Shown: positions 11,750 to 23,871 of the stretch, one piece after another
Layout: every line of letters begins with the position of its first letter
How positions within the stretch are numbered: position 1 is the stretch's first letter
Assembly: GCA_025201765.1 (NCBI GenBank)
Contig: MU623340.1
Location: 124,001 to 188,000 of the forward strand
Origin: Daldinia sp. FL1419
Lineage: Eukaryota > Ascomycota > Sordariomycetes > Xylariales > Hypoxylaceae
DNA: 64,000 nucleotides
Direction of reading: 5' to 3'
Translations under genes and position numbers: made by a program
Notes under the pieces: generated by a model
The model's input: only the letters and a program-made list of their open reading frames with translations
The model's database searches: none
What the model was told of the DNA's origin: nothing

Positions 11750-13100
11750 ATATGAATTATACCCTTGTAAAACGTTTACCTTCTTCAACAGATGAACCTA
11801 GGGGTCAGATATTTGTAAATATGGGCTCAAAATGGTGACGTAAAAGTAAAATGATATCCTATTGTTAATCTATAAGAGTGTGCCAGTATCGGGTACATGA
11901 AATCCTCCTACACATATATAAAAGGCATTTCGAACCTCGTGTGAAACCTCGATCCGGCAGGGGTAGGAATACATTCAAGTCAAATATCGCACTTCTGGTT
12001 CAACTACAGCAAAATAGACGTGATGCGAACAGCTCTGTTACGAATAGATAGCCCTAAATGGGTCTTTTGTCTACCAAAAATCTCCTATCCAACTCTTAAT
12101 TACGTCTCAATCCAAGAACTCCAATGCTCCTCCATCAAAATGAGAGAAAAAAATAAAGTAAATGGATACCTCCTCCCCTTTCCCTTCCACCCTCTCCCCC
12201 CGTCCCCTTTACGAGAGTAATAGCCCACCCATTCATGGAATGGGTTAGTACTATGCAGCTCGCATCTCAGAACACCACCACCGAGATCAGGTCAAACATG
12301 GAAAACTCGAAACAGCAAAGTGGAAAAAGTGAAAAAAAAGGTAAATATAATAGATAAGTTGCACTATACTCCCCCCATCCCATCCCACCCTATCCACCAC
12401 CCGATCGGCCGTGAAATCCATTCGCCGGTTATCCAAATCTAAGCTGGGGATATATATATATATATGCTTCTTTGCTACGCGATGTGATGTGATGTGAAAA
12501 CAACGAGGTCCGTTGAGATGCGTTGTACGCTTGATCGAAGGGGCCCAGCCATTTAAACGCGAAATGAACGAGTTGGCGCCGTTGGAACGGAAACCCCGTT
12601 CCTTGTATCTGTTTGGTTCGGATCGCTCCCCCTTGTAGACGATAGGGAGGAAAGGGGGTCGAGATGTGAAACTGCCGCGCTTCCTCGTTTCATAACGCGC
12701 CATGGCCCATCCAACCCTAGGATCAACCCGATTGCTCAAGGGACCACGCCGAAACGATAATGCGGCGTGGTGTAGTGTGGTGAGATATTCCGAAATTCCA
12801 AAGGTGACTACTAAAGAGGTATATGGTGGTGATATGACGATGCTAGAGAAACTAGACTGAAAAGGGGGGTAGGGTAATAAGTGGAAGAGCGAAGATATCC
12901 AAAAACTTCAAAGAGTACTAGCAAATAGTAATAGTAGGTAGTAGAGAGTATAATAGTTTAGAGAAAAATATAGAAAAATGCTGGGGACGAGCCGAGGCCG
13001 AGTCTCTTCGTTACATCGTATGAAGTTCAGATTCAAGATCGCAATGCTGGGTATCGTTTGTAATCGTAATGCCGCACACGAAGGGAATAAGAAAAACGTT
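11750..13100. other. Convergent 3' spacer, no gene seen
   Basis: Tail-to-tail spacer between the dehydrogenase and NoxR. A 150-codon minus-strand frame at 12287-12739 has no family features and probably falls in the NoxR 3' UTR region. Short TA and GATGT repeats occur at about 12453-12496. Confidence 0.55.
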
Positions 13101-14932
13101 CTAGATCTCTTGGACCCATATCTGCGACTTGTTAGCAAGACCGTCCTCGCATCATTGTGTAAGGGGGAGAGATATAGATATAGATATAGTGATAATCATA
13201 TAAGAGAGAAAAGACATACCTCCAACTTTCCAATATCTTGCCTCTGCTTCCTCGCCAACTGCTTAACGCTCATCATCGCGACATCGAAGTCGTCCTGGTC
13301 GCCCATGGTGATCATCTCCGAGGAATCGGGGGCATCCTCGTCGCGCACCTTGAGCTTGAAGCGCCGGCGCAGGCCGAACTTATCCCGGATCCGGTCTACC
13401 AGCTCCGAGAACTCGATCGTCGTGCTGACCATCACGTACCGCACGTCCTCCGCGTGCACCTTTATGCGCACCTTGCGGATTTCCGGCCGTCTCGATCCGC
13501 CCCGCGAAGATCCTGCCACGGACGTGCCCGGACGCCGCGTCGATACCATTTCGAATTCGCCCTCGTCGAATGAGTCGTAGTCGCTTGCTTCCTCCTCCTC
13601 TTCGATGTACCGCGGATTCCGCCGGCTTTGGCCTCGCGTGCTGCCGCCGCCGCCGCCGCCGTACATGTCGTACACGTCATCCGGATACCCGTCGTCTTCG
13701 TTCCTCGAGCGGCGCATCCTCGGCTGCTCCGAGCGGGAGAAGCTTCTGGGAGGGGACCTGATTTCGGACGCGGATCTCGAGGGGGCCTTGCGCTCGCTGC
13801 GCGGGGAGCTCATCTTGTCGTAGCGGCTGCTCTTCGCCGGCTCGGGGATATTGAGTCTGGCGGGCATTGGCTTGAGGCCGTTGCGCACGGAAGCAGCGCG
13901 CGTCATAGCCGCGGGCTTGTCGTTCTCGGGCGGTGGTGTGGGCGGAAATGCGTTGCGGCTTTGTGGTGGCTCGGATTGTTGTCTCCTGCTCTGCAGGCCC
14001 GGTTTGACGAGGTTCGTCGCCGCAAACGAGATGTTGTCCGCCGGACGATCGTCCTTCTCCGTTGCCCTGCCGGCGTTCTTAATTTCCGATCCCGCGAACC
14101 CGGTGAATGCGTTGGCCCTGTCCGAGGCGGCGACCAAACGGGCTTTGCCTAGGTAATCCTTCGTCTTCAAGTTCCGCACCTTGGCTTCATTGGGCCGGTA
14201 TACAACTCCTACGGGAATGGAGAAAACGGTGTAGCCCTATAGAAACGTCAGTATCCACCGCCAAATTATTTCTTCGGCGTGAGAATCGTACTTCGGCCTC
14301 TTCCCTAATAGCTTCGTCGATAACATTGTGGTCCTCGACGACCTTCTCCTTCACGGCAAAATTCAGATCCTGCAGACCCGCATCCTTCTGTTGCAAGTAG
14401 ATGTAGCAGAGACCTCGGTTGAACAGCACTTCACAAGAGTAGAGTTTGAATAAAAGACCCAATTGCGCGTAGTCGATCATCGTATTACCTCGAAGGTATA
14501 GCAGGGTGTCGTTGAAGTTCGCCAACGCCTCTTCGAAGTCGCCGAGCAGGAAGTTGGATACACCCTGCTGGAAGTAAGCTACGGCGAGATATTGGTCTAG
14601 CCGGATCGCCCTCTGGTAACATTCGACCTGTTCGCAGAAGAGTTTAGTATTTCAAGACATGAGCTTAGCGTAGGATAGGCGATGTTGACTTACAGCTTTC
14701 TCATGTTCTCCTAGAGTCGCATGTATAACACCCATGTTAAACAAGATCTTGGAAGTATCCGCGATGTTCTCGAATTCCTTGAGCGCCTCCTCGAACTCAT
14801 TATTGTCGTATCGGCCCAAGGCCGACACCCACGATTCTATTTCCTAGGCAGGGCATTAGCATGTGATAGCTCTCTATATTGTGTATTCCCATTCTCTAGG
14901 TTAAAGTGTTAACCTACCTGCTTTAAAGACAT
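13101..14932 (-). CDS. noxR: NoxR, p67phox-like NADPH oxidase regulator (5 exons, 512 aa)
   Basis: Inferred exons: 14918-14932, 14694-14843, 14292-14627, 13220-14236 and 13101-13121. The N-terminal 167 residues are TPR repeats (NILFNMGVIHATLGEH-type helices, then VLFNRGLCYIYLQQKD), which bind Rac-GTP in p67phox and NoxR. Just after them comes a conserved segment (GYTVFSIPVGVVYRPN) at the position of the oxidase activation region. A disordered Ser/Arg/Pro middle leads to a C-terminal PB1 domain at about residues 420-512, with the basic start IRKVRIKVH and the acidic DEDAPDSSEMITMGDQDDFD motif. The last exon is only 21 nt and encodes IWVQEI and the stop, completing the final PB1 strand; without it the protein would end in intron sequence. 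NoxR activates NoxA/NoxB at hyphal tips for polarity, fusion and fruiting-body development. Confidence 0.93.
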
Positions 14933-15230
14933 TGTGTCGCCGGGGTGAGCCTTGAATTAGAACCAATTGCTTTGTCCAGAAAGCAAAGGTTTGGAAGGGG
15001 GGGCCGCTTCCTTACGGCGATACTAATGCCTAGAATTTCGAGTCGCCCCTTTTTTTTTTCTTCTTCGATCGTATATCGTATTCCAGAAATTCAGCCTTGG
15101 ATTAATTGATGGTCTTTGCGTTGGTTTTTTTTTTTCTTTTTCTTTTTTTTTTTTTCCTGGACAAGGCTAGAAAAAGGTTGTTATTATTCTCTTTTCGGTC
15201 TTAATAACACTTGACACTTGTACTACTTGC

Positions 15231-15291
15231 TCCTGGTCCTGGTCCTAGTTCTGGTTCTGGTTCTGGTCCTGGTTCTGGCTCTGGCTGTGCC
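15231..15291. repeat. Imperfect CTGGTY hexamer array
   Basis: About ten consecutive units of CTGGTC, CTGGTT or CTGGCT, about 300 bases upstream of the NoxR start codon. Read on the minus strand it would encode Pro/Glu dipeptides, but no gene context supports translation. Confidence 0.7.
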
Positions 15292-16538
15292 CTAATAGTA
15301 GCCACTTTCTTTCTTCCCGGGTCTCTCCCCTCTTCGAATTTCTCCGTGCTAATAATAGTCTTGGCAGCAAGTAATAAAATAACGGGACGATTTAGTGTCC
15401 TTTTTATTAGCAAGACGCTGTCTTATAGCAAACAGATAAACTTCAAGATCGGAAATCCTTCTCTTTTTTTTTCCGCAATTGGGGTCGATCTAGAGATGAG
15501 AGCCTAGCTACGGGCTACAGCGAACGGCGTCTAAGTTCCTGGTAAATTGGCTGACGGAGGGGCGGATCTTATTTTCGCAGTTCCCTTGGTGGCAGGCAAA
15601 ATCATAAATGACAAAAAAAGATCGGGGGGTGTTGGTGGGATATGTAGGTACAGACGCACGACGACCACGAGCCAACCGGGTGGGACTTGGGTAGCGGGAA
15701 GCGACAGAAATGATCTCCTCTCTTCTCTTTTCCTTTTTCCCTTTTCGATTACTAGGTCGATTAGAATAGAAGTTCAATACTTCTATAGGTATTAGGCAGA
15801 GGTAGGGTACCCGAAAGGGCAGCGAATGTAACAAGGTAGCTAAGTTAGATAGGTAAGGTAGATAGGTAAGGTAGACAATTAGATGATAGTTAGAGTCATA
15901 TAGAACTAGCTTCGTTCTTCTCTTCTTCTTTCGCTCTGCACTGCAAGGAATGGATTATTAGGTCGGTGATGAGATTGGAGTGACTTGCAGCTCTTTGCAA
16001 TCGCAATTATTGCAGGTTAAGAGCAAGTAAAATGAGTGGATGAACGACGACGAAGCCAGCGCGTACAGACGGACTGAGAGTGGACGAAAGGCGGAAAAGA
16101 CAGTGATGGGCGAGGACGAGACCTTGTGCCAAGCGAAGCATTGGACGGAAAAGACTGGTAAATCTGGGTCTTTTTGGTCAGAGTTCCGAACCCAGCTGGA
16201 GAGAATTACAGTAGTGAACGTAGCGGATGAAGTGGACTTCGGCTGGGAATTATGCAGTATTATTTGAGTAGTACGTACTTATTATTATTATTCCTCGATG
16301 CCCGGCAGGATGGAAACCTTTTCTCTCATGTAAATGCACTAATGTAGATACACCCCCGGGGCTTTGCTTTGGGCGATAATGTGTGATGCTTGTGGATACG
16401 GAGTGTTCGCGGGCAGCCAAAACGACGATGATGCTTAACCAGGGTCCAGACTGTAGGGAGAGACAGGGGTAGGGGTAGGTAAGTTGTAAGTGTACCTAGT
16501 TAGTTATTTTATGTAGTTAGTGTATTATGTATTATTTT

Positions 16539-16562
16539 TCTCTCTCTCTCTCTCTCTCTCTC
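16539..16562. repeat. TC dinucleotide microsatellite
   Basis: A perfect run of about 12 TC units in the NoxR-CCS1 spacer. Confidence 0.9.
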
Positions 16563-19500
16563 AGCCGAGGGCTTGGACTTTTTTAGTCTTGCATGTAATA
16601 AGTCTTGTAAGTCTAGTCTTGTCAGTCTTGTCTTGTAATAAGACTTGGAAGAAGAAAAAAAAAAAAGAAAAAAAAAGCCAAGGAAGAGAGGGGTGCATCA
16701 ACCTTTTCCAATGAAGCTGTCCCGTCCGTCCGACCTTTATTATTCCGCCTCAGAAGTGAGAGTAACAGGAAACTGGTTGGCATTCGGAACTTTAAATTCT
16801 TGACCAGTCGTTCGACCTGTCATGATCCGGTGAACAAATACTACGTATACAATTCAATATGTTGTTAGATTGTCTCATCTAAAGACAACTTCGCCGGCAG
16901 CCAGGGGCGTTTACAAGTAGTACAGCCTCATTTCACAAGCGCGCAGATTTTGGTTAACCGATTCCTTCGCGCCATCGATATGGAATTCGTCTATTTGAAT
17001 TTAGACCTATGCGGGCGTACCAGCGTATTATTGTGAGGTTAATCGCACGACGCAAAGGTTGTTTATAGATCAGGAGGATGGTGGATGAAAATACTAGGTT
17101 AGGAGGCACTACAGTACCGCCTGAGACCGTCTCAAGATCACTTGGTCGTTCTATTTCACCTTCCTTCGTTTACCCCTTGGATGGTTATTGTCAGTTTATT
17201 GCTTTTTTCCATCAAACCACCGCCACGGAAGATCTTCCCAAGAAGATCTCGTTGTAGATGGCATAACAGGTAATCTAGACAAGTAAGGTGTTCTCATAAA
17301 CCACCAAGAACTCATCATCTACGTTATTTCCTGTCAGTAATTTACTAGGTTAGTGTATCCAATTCTTCAGCAGTGTGGTATGGTAGTAATGGTGAACAAG
17401 TCGTCGAGAATTAACCCTGGCTTTCTTACTCATTTGGCCCTTGGGGGGTCGCAACTTGGAACGGACCCTGTCTCTCCTCATGCAGTAAGTGTTCCAAAGC
17501 GTCGACCAAGGGGTCATGATTGGTCGACGGGATTCGGCAAAGCCCCCGCAGTGTCGGACTCCAGGCGTTTCCAAGGGCGCCTAAAATCTGAATCGAGCCA
17601 GTCAGTGCTCTAGGTCGTGGCAAGGACGTGGGAAAGGCGTGGGAAAGTAATGGGGAGCTATGGGAATTCATGGGATTCATGGGAGGGCATGTACAATAGT
17701 CTTGTTCGTCTTATTGTCCCCCTTCACAATTCTTATCATCACCACACCTTCGAGAACTTTCCCATGGACGAATCAACAAGCTCCGTGCCCAGCTTGTCCA
17801 GGTGTCATCCCATCTCGAACCCGAAATAGGTAATCTTCACCTATCCCACATCATCGTATCTCTTCTTCTGTTTACCCCAATCGGTATCGTAGGATCATTA
17901 TCTACGCGCCGACAAGCCTTCTGGTTTTTCTTCAGCACAATTCATCACTCGCAGTAATGCAATGTGACTTTCTTAATGCTATGTAAACTACCTAAGGTTA
18001 GTTATAACTAGTTAGACTTCGGAAGATTAAACGAAGGCTTGTCATCGATTATGCTATGCTTATTTCGTGCATATACATCGTAGAATCGTTAAGTCGTTAC
18101 CGACGAGCTCACCTTGGCGTCCGCTAGTCATCTCATCTACCCATATGCACGATGCAATCGGACGGCGTCCTACATGTTCATCCTCCGAGAGGCCCAGTTG
18201 TATTATTGCCCATTACTCTCCCCTACGATAGGTATTCCAGAATACCATACCCGTCCCATCCCATCTCATCCCGTCGTAGCGGATTCTAGCTCCCCGGTCT
18301 TGGATAGCTCTACACCATCTCTGCACCATAGCACGATGGGCCGCAAATTATACAGAGGCACGTCATGACGAATCAGTATCAACTAAAAAATTGTCCAAGG
18401 CCCAGAACTACTGGATGACTATTGGATTGCATAGTAACATCTCGATCTGTTACGAAACTCGCTTCTCTTCAATGCGTTTGAGGCACTCTTCCTCCCCTTA
18501 GTCTTTGACCAAGTTATATCCACTATTAACTGGGTTCTCTCTGTTAAAGCGAGCAGCGTAGGCACCCACGCATAAGGGCAAGCCTAGTCGGGCTCGGCAG
18601 AAACGACAGGGCGGGCGTTTGATGATCCTCAAATCTCAGAATGCCCGTGGTTATCCAGACAGCCCCTGGGCCCACGGCATCTGTGATCTGAACCTCCTTA
18701 GCGGATCAAGATCTTCAGAGCCTCAACGCCTCGACGGGACGTCGCTGGTAACGAAAGGGTTTGCCTTACTACACGGCGGTGTTTTGGAAAAAGAAAAGAA
18801 AAGACGAATCGAAACTAAAAAGACGATCCTCCCTCGATCCTCCCTCGATCCTTTAAACCCCCGACCACGGAAACGTAGCGCAACGTCCGTGATTTCAGTT
18901 AGCGATATCCGTCATAGTAGAGCGTAGCATACCGATCTCAGTAGCTCGAGGCTTGTTGATCCTTCGTCCGCGGGTAATTAAGTACTTTATCTACTGGGCT
19001 GAAGAGGTTGCATGATAGCCAGCCATACCAGCCATCATATACTCGGATAGTTATAAGAAAAATAACTTCATCACACGTCTTTTCCCGTCACAATCACAAA
19101 AACTCTTCAACGGCGTAAAAAAGGGTAGTAGGCAACCTTTTTATCTTGTTATCCCTGCTTGCATACGGCGTGCACTAGTAGGTACCGATAACTGGGATGC
19201 CATACTCTTTTACCTAAGTGAGTATGTTTGAATTGATCTCATTGTCTCATTCCATGTGTTCCCGGTCACTGCTAAGTGGGACTCGGCGCTTTTGTGACAA
19301 GGTCTGCATTAAAGAGGTGAGCGCTATATATGCTTGCGTACCTACCTACTTACTCATGTATTAGACAATTCCAATGTACATAGTAAAAGTTATCCAAGGT
19401 TTAAGCTTGGTGTTGAAGATGCGGTCTGTGAGTTTGGGGGCATTGAGCAATGGGGATAGAAGAAGGGTATGAGCACAACGGCGGAACCAGCCGCTTAACG

Positions 19501-20567
19501 ACTCCCAATGCTTCCATATGCTGTGTAAATTACCAACAGCTTGGGCCCCGGAGTCGGCCACAAAAGCCAAGCTTTTCGTTCTTCAACTATACGATATCAA
19601 ATACTAGTTAGGTAGTTAGAGAGACTTGGCTTTGGGAATAAACCCCTACCCATGACTTTCTCCGCGCGCCGCCAGGAAGCAAGATCATGATCACGCCGTC
19701 TCGTTCGATCATCTATCATTCTTCAACCCTCTCCTCCACGATTATCGACTATCATCAACGTTTTCGTCGATGTGCGAAAGGGGTATGTAAGAGCGCGATA
19801 ACCCGTTGCGACTTCGTCCTTACGATGTTTCGTTTGGTTCTGTGACCGCAGTGGTTGACGTAGGAACGGCTTCCAAAGGAGGTAATCCTTGGCGGTCCTT
19901 CATCATGAGATTCTTTAAATACTCATGGGTTGCGTGGCACCACCATGGGTCGGTTCATGGTGCCATCCCCCAAAGGATACCACACGATCCATAGAACATT
20001 TCTAGGCAAGCAAACTCGGCACGTTTATCCCGAGCCCCTGGCTATGCTTCCTGTTATGTATGTAATGTATGTATGTATGTAAATATGCCCGCGCTGATAA
20101 AGGAGCGCTTCTTATTCAAATAAATCGAATGGCATGATCAGAGCAGATCTGTCATCTGATTTCATGTAACGTCGTCCAATGTAAGCTTGCCAGAGCGACT
20201 ACCGAGCTGCCATAATCAACTACTTACATATTGTGTGCTCTGACGAATTGTGTCCTTGCCGTCCGAATGAAATTTTGGATGAGTTGGACCCTGAAATGTC
20301 CCTGCATAAGGGAACCGACAGGGAGATTATACTTACCTAGACATTGTCAATGCCGAGACGCGTAAGAATAGATGGATCTTGAACAAGGCGGGCTACCTGG
20401 GGAAACTTGATTCGATGGGACTGAATCCTAACCTAACTTCCAACTTCTAGGGTTGAATGATATCTACTGTCTCAATGAAGTTTATTAGACACCAATGGTC
20501 TTTATGGTCAACCCGTACCCCAATACGTGTTGCCAGTTCCAGAACTTGCACGGAACCAATTCAGATC

Positions 20568-21840
20568 CTAAATCATACCCTTCTTGACTTCGTCCTTTCT
20601 CTCCTCCCATAACGTCTTGCCGGTACATGAGCATACCGTCTTATCATTATCCCACATGCCGGCACTCCTCGCAATAACACCGACGACAGTGTTTTCGTCA
20701 TTGTTCAGATTCGCTTCCGTAATGCCTTCCTGCTGACTAGAAACAACCATGGCGTGCCCGATGACTTCCCAGACCTGGAAAGGATGATCGAAGAAGACTG
20801 CACCTCGGCCATCCTTTCCGACATGCACGGTGCCCAAGATCCCCCGGGGCTGCGTTGTACCACTTCCGCCTGCCCATACCGGACCCGTAGACGTGGCCCC
20901 GAGTTTGAGATCGCCGTATTCTCTTATGCTGGCTGTATATGCACCAGGCTTGACTCCACGAATAGTCAAGTCGACCAAGGTTATGGTAGGAGAGACTTGG
21001 ACCATGCGTGCTAAGCCTCTAACCTCCCTGCCATTTACTCTAGATCCTTCCGTATCTGCCTCTGGAGCCGAAGCAGGCACTAATGCATCACCACCTTTTT
21101 CGTTGCGGTGGTAGGTCTCGAGGATGCATACAGCTGCGCCTAAAAGGATCTGTATCAGCTAGTTCGAAAGGGTCAAATTATTATAGAATCGAATTAGGAA
21201 ATCCGGAGCGCAAGCCGACTTGTCTCGGTGAAGTTCGGCATGAGGTAAGGGAGATGACATCTTCCGTGCGGCCTTAAAGTAACGACCGATGCTTTGCATA
21301 AACCCCAAACTAATAGAAAATATATAACGCAATATTACGTTGCAATATGGAAGGGAATATAATAAAAATATAAAAATATAATATGTCCACTTACTGTTCG
21401 AAGCACCAGACCCCCTTAGAATAGCGTCCCGACCCGTGGCTTCGATGGCGCTAACAATGGCGGAGGGAGCAGCTGTTCAGGGAAGATATCGTGTTAGTCT
21501 CGGATCGAGATCTTGCTCGAATTCACGTTGGTCTCTTGTATGGATGCATCTTACCGGTGCCCTCCACTTGTACAAGTTGCTTCTCTAGGTCCGCTTCGAC
21601 CTTAGTGATACCTCCTAGACTATATAGCGCGTCCGAAACGTCTTTGACACAGCCGTCACAGGTCATCGGCACAGCGAATAAAGTCTATATAATTTGTTCG
21701 TACTCCCATTAGCTCGTGCGTCTTGGGTTTGATAATGATCGTTTTTTCCAAGGCTACTCGTAACGGCTAAGGCGAACATGGAAAACGAGAGTAGATAGAC
21801 GGACCTGAAAAGGAGTCTTGGATTGGCTAGAAACCGCCAT
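20568..21840 (-). CDS. ccs1: CCS1, copper chaperone for Cu/Zn superoxide dismutase (4 exons, 271 aa)
   Basis: Inferred exons: 21805-21840, 21555-21684, 21395-21472 and 20568-21139. The joined start, MAVSSQSKTPFQ followed by TLFAVPMTCDGCVKDV, gives an Atx1-like HMA domain with the copper site MTCDGC at residues 19-24. A SOD1-like domain II follows (RMVQVSPTITLVDLTIRGV through PFQVWEVIGHAMVV). The C-terminal domain III carries the CxC motif (VCSCTG), which transfers copper and forms the disulfide in Sod1. CCS1 acts in the cytosol and the mitochondrial intermembrane space. The domain II residues that would bind zinc and copper in true SOD are largely replaced, as usual for fungal CCS. I chose the ATG at 21840 because it gives the normal N-terminus, but an in-frame ATG at 22068 would add about 76 residues. 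Confidence 0.93.
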
Positions 21841-22695
21841 GTTGTCGCCGGTAATAGGAGTAGTAGTAGTAGTAGTAGCAGTAGTAGCAGTAGTAGCAGT
21901 AGTAGCAGTAGTAGCAGTAGTAATAGGATGACGAGGTTTGCTTATACGAAGAGACGAATCTCTCTGGTTACGATGTAAATACGACTCGGTAGCGAAACCA
22001 AGGCAGAAAAAGCTAGTGCTCGTTGCAAAGGAGCGAAATGAGATACCGTGCAGATATTTCAGCATCATACGCTCGGAAACGAATGAGGGGATGAAAGGAG
22101 TTTCATAATAGTATTAGCTATTATCATATCGCGATGGTGTAGAAGAGGCTGTAGAAGCGGGTGGAAGGCATTCACTATTCACTTACACGATAAGAACAAC
22201 CCACCTTTTTTACTTGGTTAGTTGTAAGTAAATACCTCCTAAACTAAATAAGCCAATAAAATGTAATAAGCACGATTTTCTGCTTTGAAATCGCAAATTG
22301 TTATCTTCCAGCGTTTGATCCGGCTCTTCCTAAAAACAGAATGCGGGCTCGGCCCATCGGTGCTTGCGAACTGGCGTCATTAGTTAATCGTAATACGCCA
22401 AATTCGATTTGATATTCCTTATCGGCTATCGATAGGCGGGGAAACTTAGATCTCGGTCGTCCCCTGCCGCACGCACGTGATCTGAAGAATATCGAAATTC
22501 TGCCATGCGCACCTTAACAAATGTTAGCGCCAGACATTTCATAAACCCTTAAACCTCGAATTCGGCGACGGACGTGCCATTGTAACGTCAAAGGGGACTG
22601 TTCGGGTCGTACATGCGTCCCTCGTCGAGCGTACCGATCACATAAACCCATACATCCGACGACGAGGGGGCCAAAGCTCCCCGAGAGCCGTCACC
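21841..22695. promoter_or_regulatory. Divergent promoter region of CCS1 and uL13m
   Basis: An 855-base head-to-head spacer serving CCS1 (minus) and uL13m (plus). It contains the AGT trinucleotide repeat at 21858-21922 just ahead of the CCS1 start and an open minus-strand frame continuous with CCS1. Confidence 0.6.
21858..21922. repeat. AGT/AGC trinucleotide microsatellite
   Basis: About 21 AGT or AGC units, periodically interrupted, in the 5' leader of CCS1. In the CCS1 frame it would encode a Thr/Ala repeat. Confidence 0.9.
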
Positions 22696-23304
22696 ATGTC
22701 GCAGACCGTCGGGCTGGTAAGCTCCCTTCCGACCCATTGAAGCGGGCGTGGCGAAGGCATACTCACAAACATACCCTCCTTACAGACGAAACTAGCCTAC
22801 TCGCGAGTATGGCACCACATATCCGCCTCGGCACCGCACCCAACCCTCTCGACCCAACCCAACATAACGCCCCCCTCTCTCGGCCGTCTAGCCTCGCGCA
22901 TCGCCGTGATCCTCATGGGCAAGCACAAGCCGATTTGGGACCCGTCCACCGACTGCGGGGACTACGTGGTAGTGACCAACTGCGCGGCGCTGCATGTCAC
23001 CGGCCGCAAGAAGTGGCAGAAGACGTACTACCGACACAACACCCGGCCCGGTTCCCTGCGCTCCGTTACCATGGACGTGCTTATGGCCAAGCACGGCGGT
23101 TCCGAGGTCTTGAGGAAGGCAGTTAGCGGCATGCTGCCCAAGAATAGGTTAAGGGACAAGAGGTTGGCCAGGCTAAAGGCGTTCGAGGGCGACGCGCATC
23201 CGTTTAAGCAGAATCTGATCCGGTTTGGTGGGGTCGAGGTCGGAAAGGAGGGCTGGGGTGAGGCGGTTAAGGCGATACGGCAGGCGGGTTCTGAGAGGTT
23301 ATAG
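22696..23304 (+). CDS. mrpl23: Mitochondrial large-subunit ribosomal protein uL13m (2 exons, 179 aa)
   Basis: Exons 22696-22716 and 22786-23304, joined in phase 0. The first exon encodes only MSQTVGL; the second begins TKLAYSRVWHHISA. Diagnostic uL13 stretches are GRLASRIAVILMGKHKPIWD, CGDYVVVTNCAALHVTG, KKWQKTYYRH and the terminal GMLPKNRLRDKRLARLKAF. The GMLPKN(R/K)LR motif is shared by all uL13 proteins. The length and the TKLAYSRVWHH opening match the fungal mitochondrial form rather than the cytosolic RPL16/L13a. It belongs to the mitoribosome large subunit. A chance longer frame from 22737 in another phase is a shadow. Confidence 0.95.
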
Positions 23305-23871
23305 CGGAATGTTGCCAGGCAAGGGATTGAGACGTATGAGGGCTGAAAAGGGACCGACAACGGCCTCGAGAAAGCGGATTTTGCTAGGGAATAGTTTGCT
23401 CTGCATATCTGCTATGTACTACATCGTATATGTATAATGAATGCATCTCATGAGAATCAACCTGACGAATGGCCAAGAAGGCGGTATTCGTACGGAGAGT
23501 ATATCCATTGCGAGCACAAGACGAGTACTAGACTGGGGGTGGCTCGGAGAGATGACAACCAAGAAGATATCAAAATTGTGAAAATGGACACATGGATACA
23601 ACATCCCACATCACGATTCCAAATATAAAAACAAGATATAACAAAGCTTGAGGTTTTCTATCTTGAGATGGTACCTAGATACTCGATCTGATGTAACTAA
23701 CAACTTGATGCCCTTACTAGAGTCCCATGCCCATCCCCCCCAAAATTAGGGATCTAAGATACAAATTCAAAAAATAAATAAATAAAAAAGGTAACCGCAG
23801 GCCCGCGCATTACGCATTACGCCGAAGACACGAATACTACCTAACATGTTCTCCAAAAAAAGAAACGTCCT
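23305..23871. other. Convergent 3' spacer, no gene seen
   Basis: Short tail-to-tail spacer between uL13m and uricase. No supported gene or repeat. Confidence 0.6.

Larger units (their letters stand above)
14933..20567. other. Large gene-poor spacer (5.6 kb)
   Basis: Upstream of NoxR and downstream of CCS1. Only short frames without family features are present. It holds homopolymer runs near 15050-15155, a CTGGTY hexamer array at 15231-15291, a TC microsatellite at 16539-16562, an 8-bp inverted repeat at 17501-17528 and a TGTA run near 20054-20083. An unspliced long non-coding RNA or a heavily spliced small gene cannot be excluded. Confidence 0.5.

Noticed and set aside
12287..12739. Minus-strand frame of 150 codons downstream of NoxR
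   Set aside because: Low-complexity and basic, no family features, falls in the tail-to-tail spacer where the NoxR 3' UTR is expected.
13628..14152. Plus-strand frame of 174 codons opposite NoxR
   Set aside because: Exact antisense shadow of the GC-rich disordered region of NoxR.
17790..17830. Stretch CCCATCTCGAACCCG resembling part of 5S rRNA
   Set aside because: The similarity is about 15 bases only, to the bacterial type, and the flanks do not fold into 5S helices.
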